Origin: an uncultured Mediterraneibacter sp.
GTDB taxonomy: Bacteria > Bacillota > Clostridia > Lachnospirales > Lachnospiraceae
Reading direction: 5' to 3'
Length of the DNA: 26,203 bases
Assembly: GCA_934418295.1 (NCBI GenBank)
Contig: CAKRWZ010000021.1
Span: forward strand, 1 to 26,203
The notes under the pieces are model-generated. The model did no database searches, was not told the origin of the DNA, and saw nothing but the letters and a program-made list of their open reading frames with translations. How positions within the stretch are numbered: position 1 is the first letter of the stretch; every line of letters starts with the position of its first letter. The translations under genes were made by a program, and so were the position numbers. This document shows positions 26,033-26,203 of the stretch, piece by piece.

Positions 26033-26061
26033 TTGACAATTTTCCGCTTTTTTTATATAGT
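26033..26061 (+). promoter_or_regulatory. Sigma-A promoter of the manganese riboswitch transcript
   Basis: A perfect TTGACA (26033-26038), a 17-base spacer and TATAGT (26056-26061). The expected start near 26068 is a few bases before the aptamer. Confidence 0.82.
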
Positions 26062-26070
26062 ATCAGATAG

Positions 26071-26203
26071 ATAAAAGGGAGTAACTGGCGTTTCAAAAGA
26101 AGCGTTTACGATGTCGTCAATACGATGCCCAGGCATCCGTATCGTAATGAAACAGTGAGACTTTTATTGCAGTTATTAAAGTGCAATAAAAGTCTCTTTT
26201 TGT
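26071..26203 (+). promoter_or_regulatory. yybP-ykoY (manganese) riboswitch with terminator platform
   Basis: The yybP-ykoY class senses Mn2+ and usually switches on export genes. Here P1 is formed by ATAAAAG (26071-26077) and CTTTTAT (26161-26167). The 5' side continues with GGGAGTAACTGG and the 3' side ends CAGTGAGACTTTTATT, both close to the class consensus. Internal stems are GTTTCA/TGAAAC (26090-26095, 26148-26153) and TACGAT/ATCGTA (26107-26112, 26141-26146), with a further ATGCC/GGCAT tip. The P1 3' strand lies inside the following terminator, so ligand binding should favour read-through (an ON switch). The controlled gene is outside the window; a P-type cation ATPase, TerC-like or MntP-like exporter would be typical. 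Confidence 0.78.
26157..26201 (+). terminator. Regulated terminator of the riboswitch
   Basis: A perfect 15-bp stem (26157-26171 with 26182-26196), a 10-base loop and TTTTT (26197-26201). Its 5' arm contains the 3' strand of aptamer helix P1, so the two structures exclude each other. Confidence 0.88.

Overview
The window looks like core chromosome of an anaerobic, spore-forming Gram-positive bacterium of the class Clostridia, most likely the family Lachnospiraceae. This rests on the gene order nusB-xseA-xseB-ispA-dxs-tlyA-nadK-argR-recN-spoIVB-(one extra gene)-spo0A, strong AGGAGG-type ribosome sites, sigma-A type promoters, a monomeric [FeFe]-hydrogenase, and a methionine synthase split from its reactivation domain. 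Every gene is on the + strand. No insertion sequence, phage gene, CRISPR array, tRNA or rRNA was seen. No gene-free stretch exceeds 300 bases; the longest are about 234 bases (13040-13273) and about 224 bases (24459-24682).

Layout. (1) 2-1498: release factor 3, cut by the left edge. (2) 1564-1947: an Asp23/Gls24-family gene with its own promoter and terminator. (3) 2090-10586: a tightly packed run of nine genes for transcription antitermination (nusB), DNA repair (xseA, xseB, recN), isoprenoid precursors (ispA, dxs), rRNA methylation (tlyA), NADP synthesis (nadK) and arginine control (argR), ending at a strong hairpin terminator. (4) 10736-14056: sporulation genes spoIVB and spo0A, separated by a cation diffusion facilitator whose metal-site residues (N/D and D/D) match manganese exporters. 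(5) 14125-21141: glycogen synthase, then methylenetetrahydrofolate reductase, a stand-alone methionine synthase reactivation protein, a methionine synthase without that domain, and an [FeFe]-hydrogenase. No clear terminator was seen inside this run. (6) 21280-26017: an unrecognised 45-residue protein, alaS, rpsU and gdhA, mostly with their own promoters and terminators. (7) 26033-26203: a promoter followed by what reads as a yybP-ykoY manganese riboswitch. Its P1 strand is shared with a 15-bp terminator; the controlled gene lies beyond the right edge.

How the genes fit together. The nine-gene run is the conserved Firmicutes block leading into sporulation control. metF makes methyl-tetrahydrofolate, metH uses it to make methionine, and the small upstream protein probably reactivates MetH. 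gdhA links ammonium to glutamate, and the hydrogenase fits a fermentative lifestyle. The Mn-type exporter and the Mn riboswitch are two separate hints of manganese control.

I see no clearly new multi-gene system. The less ordinary signals are: interlocking inverted repeats and a tandem duplication between recN and spoIVB, the xseA/xseB overlap built on 9-base repeats, the Mn-type exporter between spoIVB and spo0A, the small protein upstream of alaS, and the terminal riboswitch. All assignments come from reading the sequence; no database search was run.
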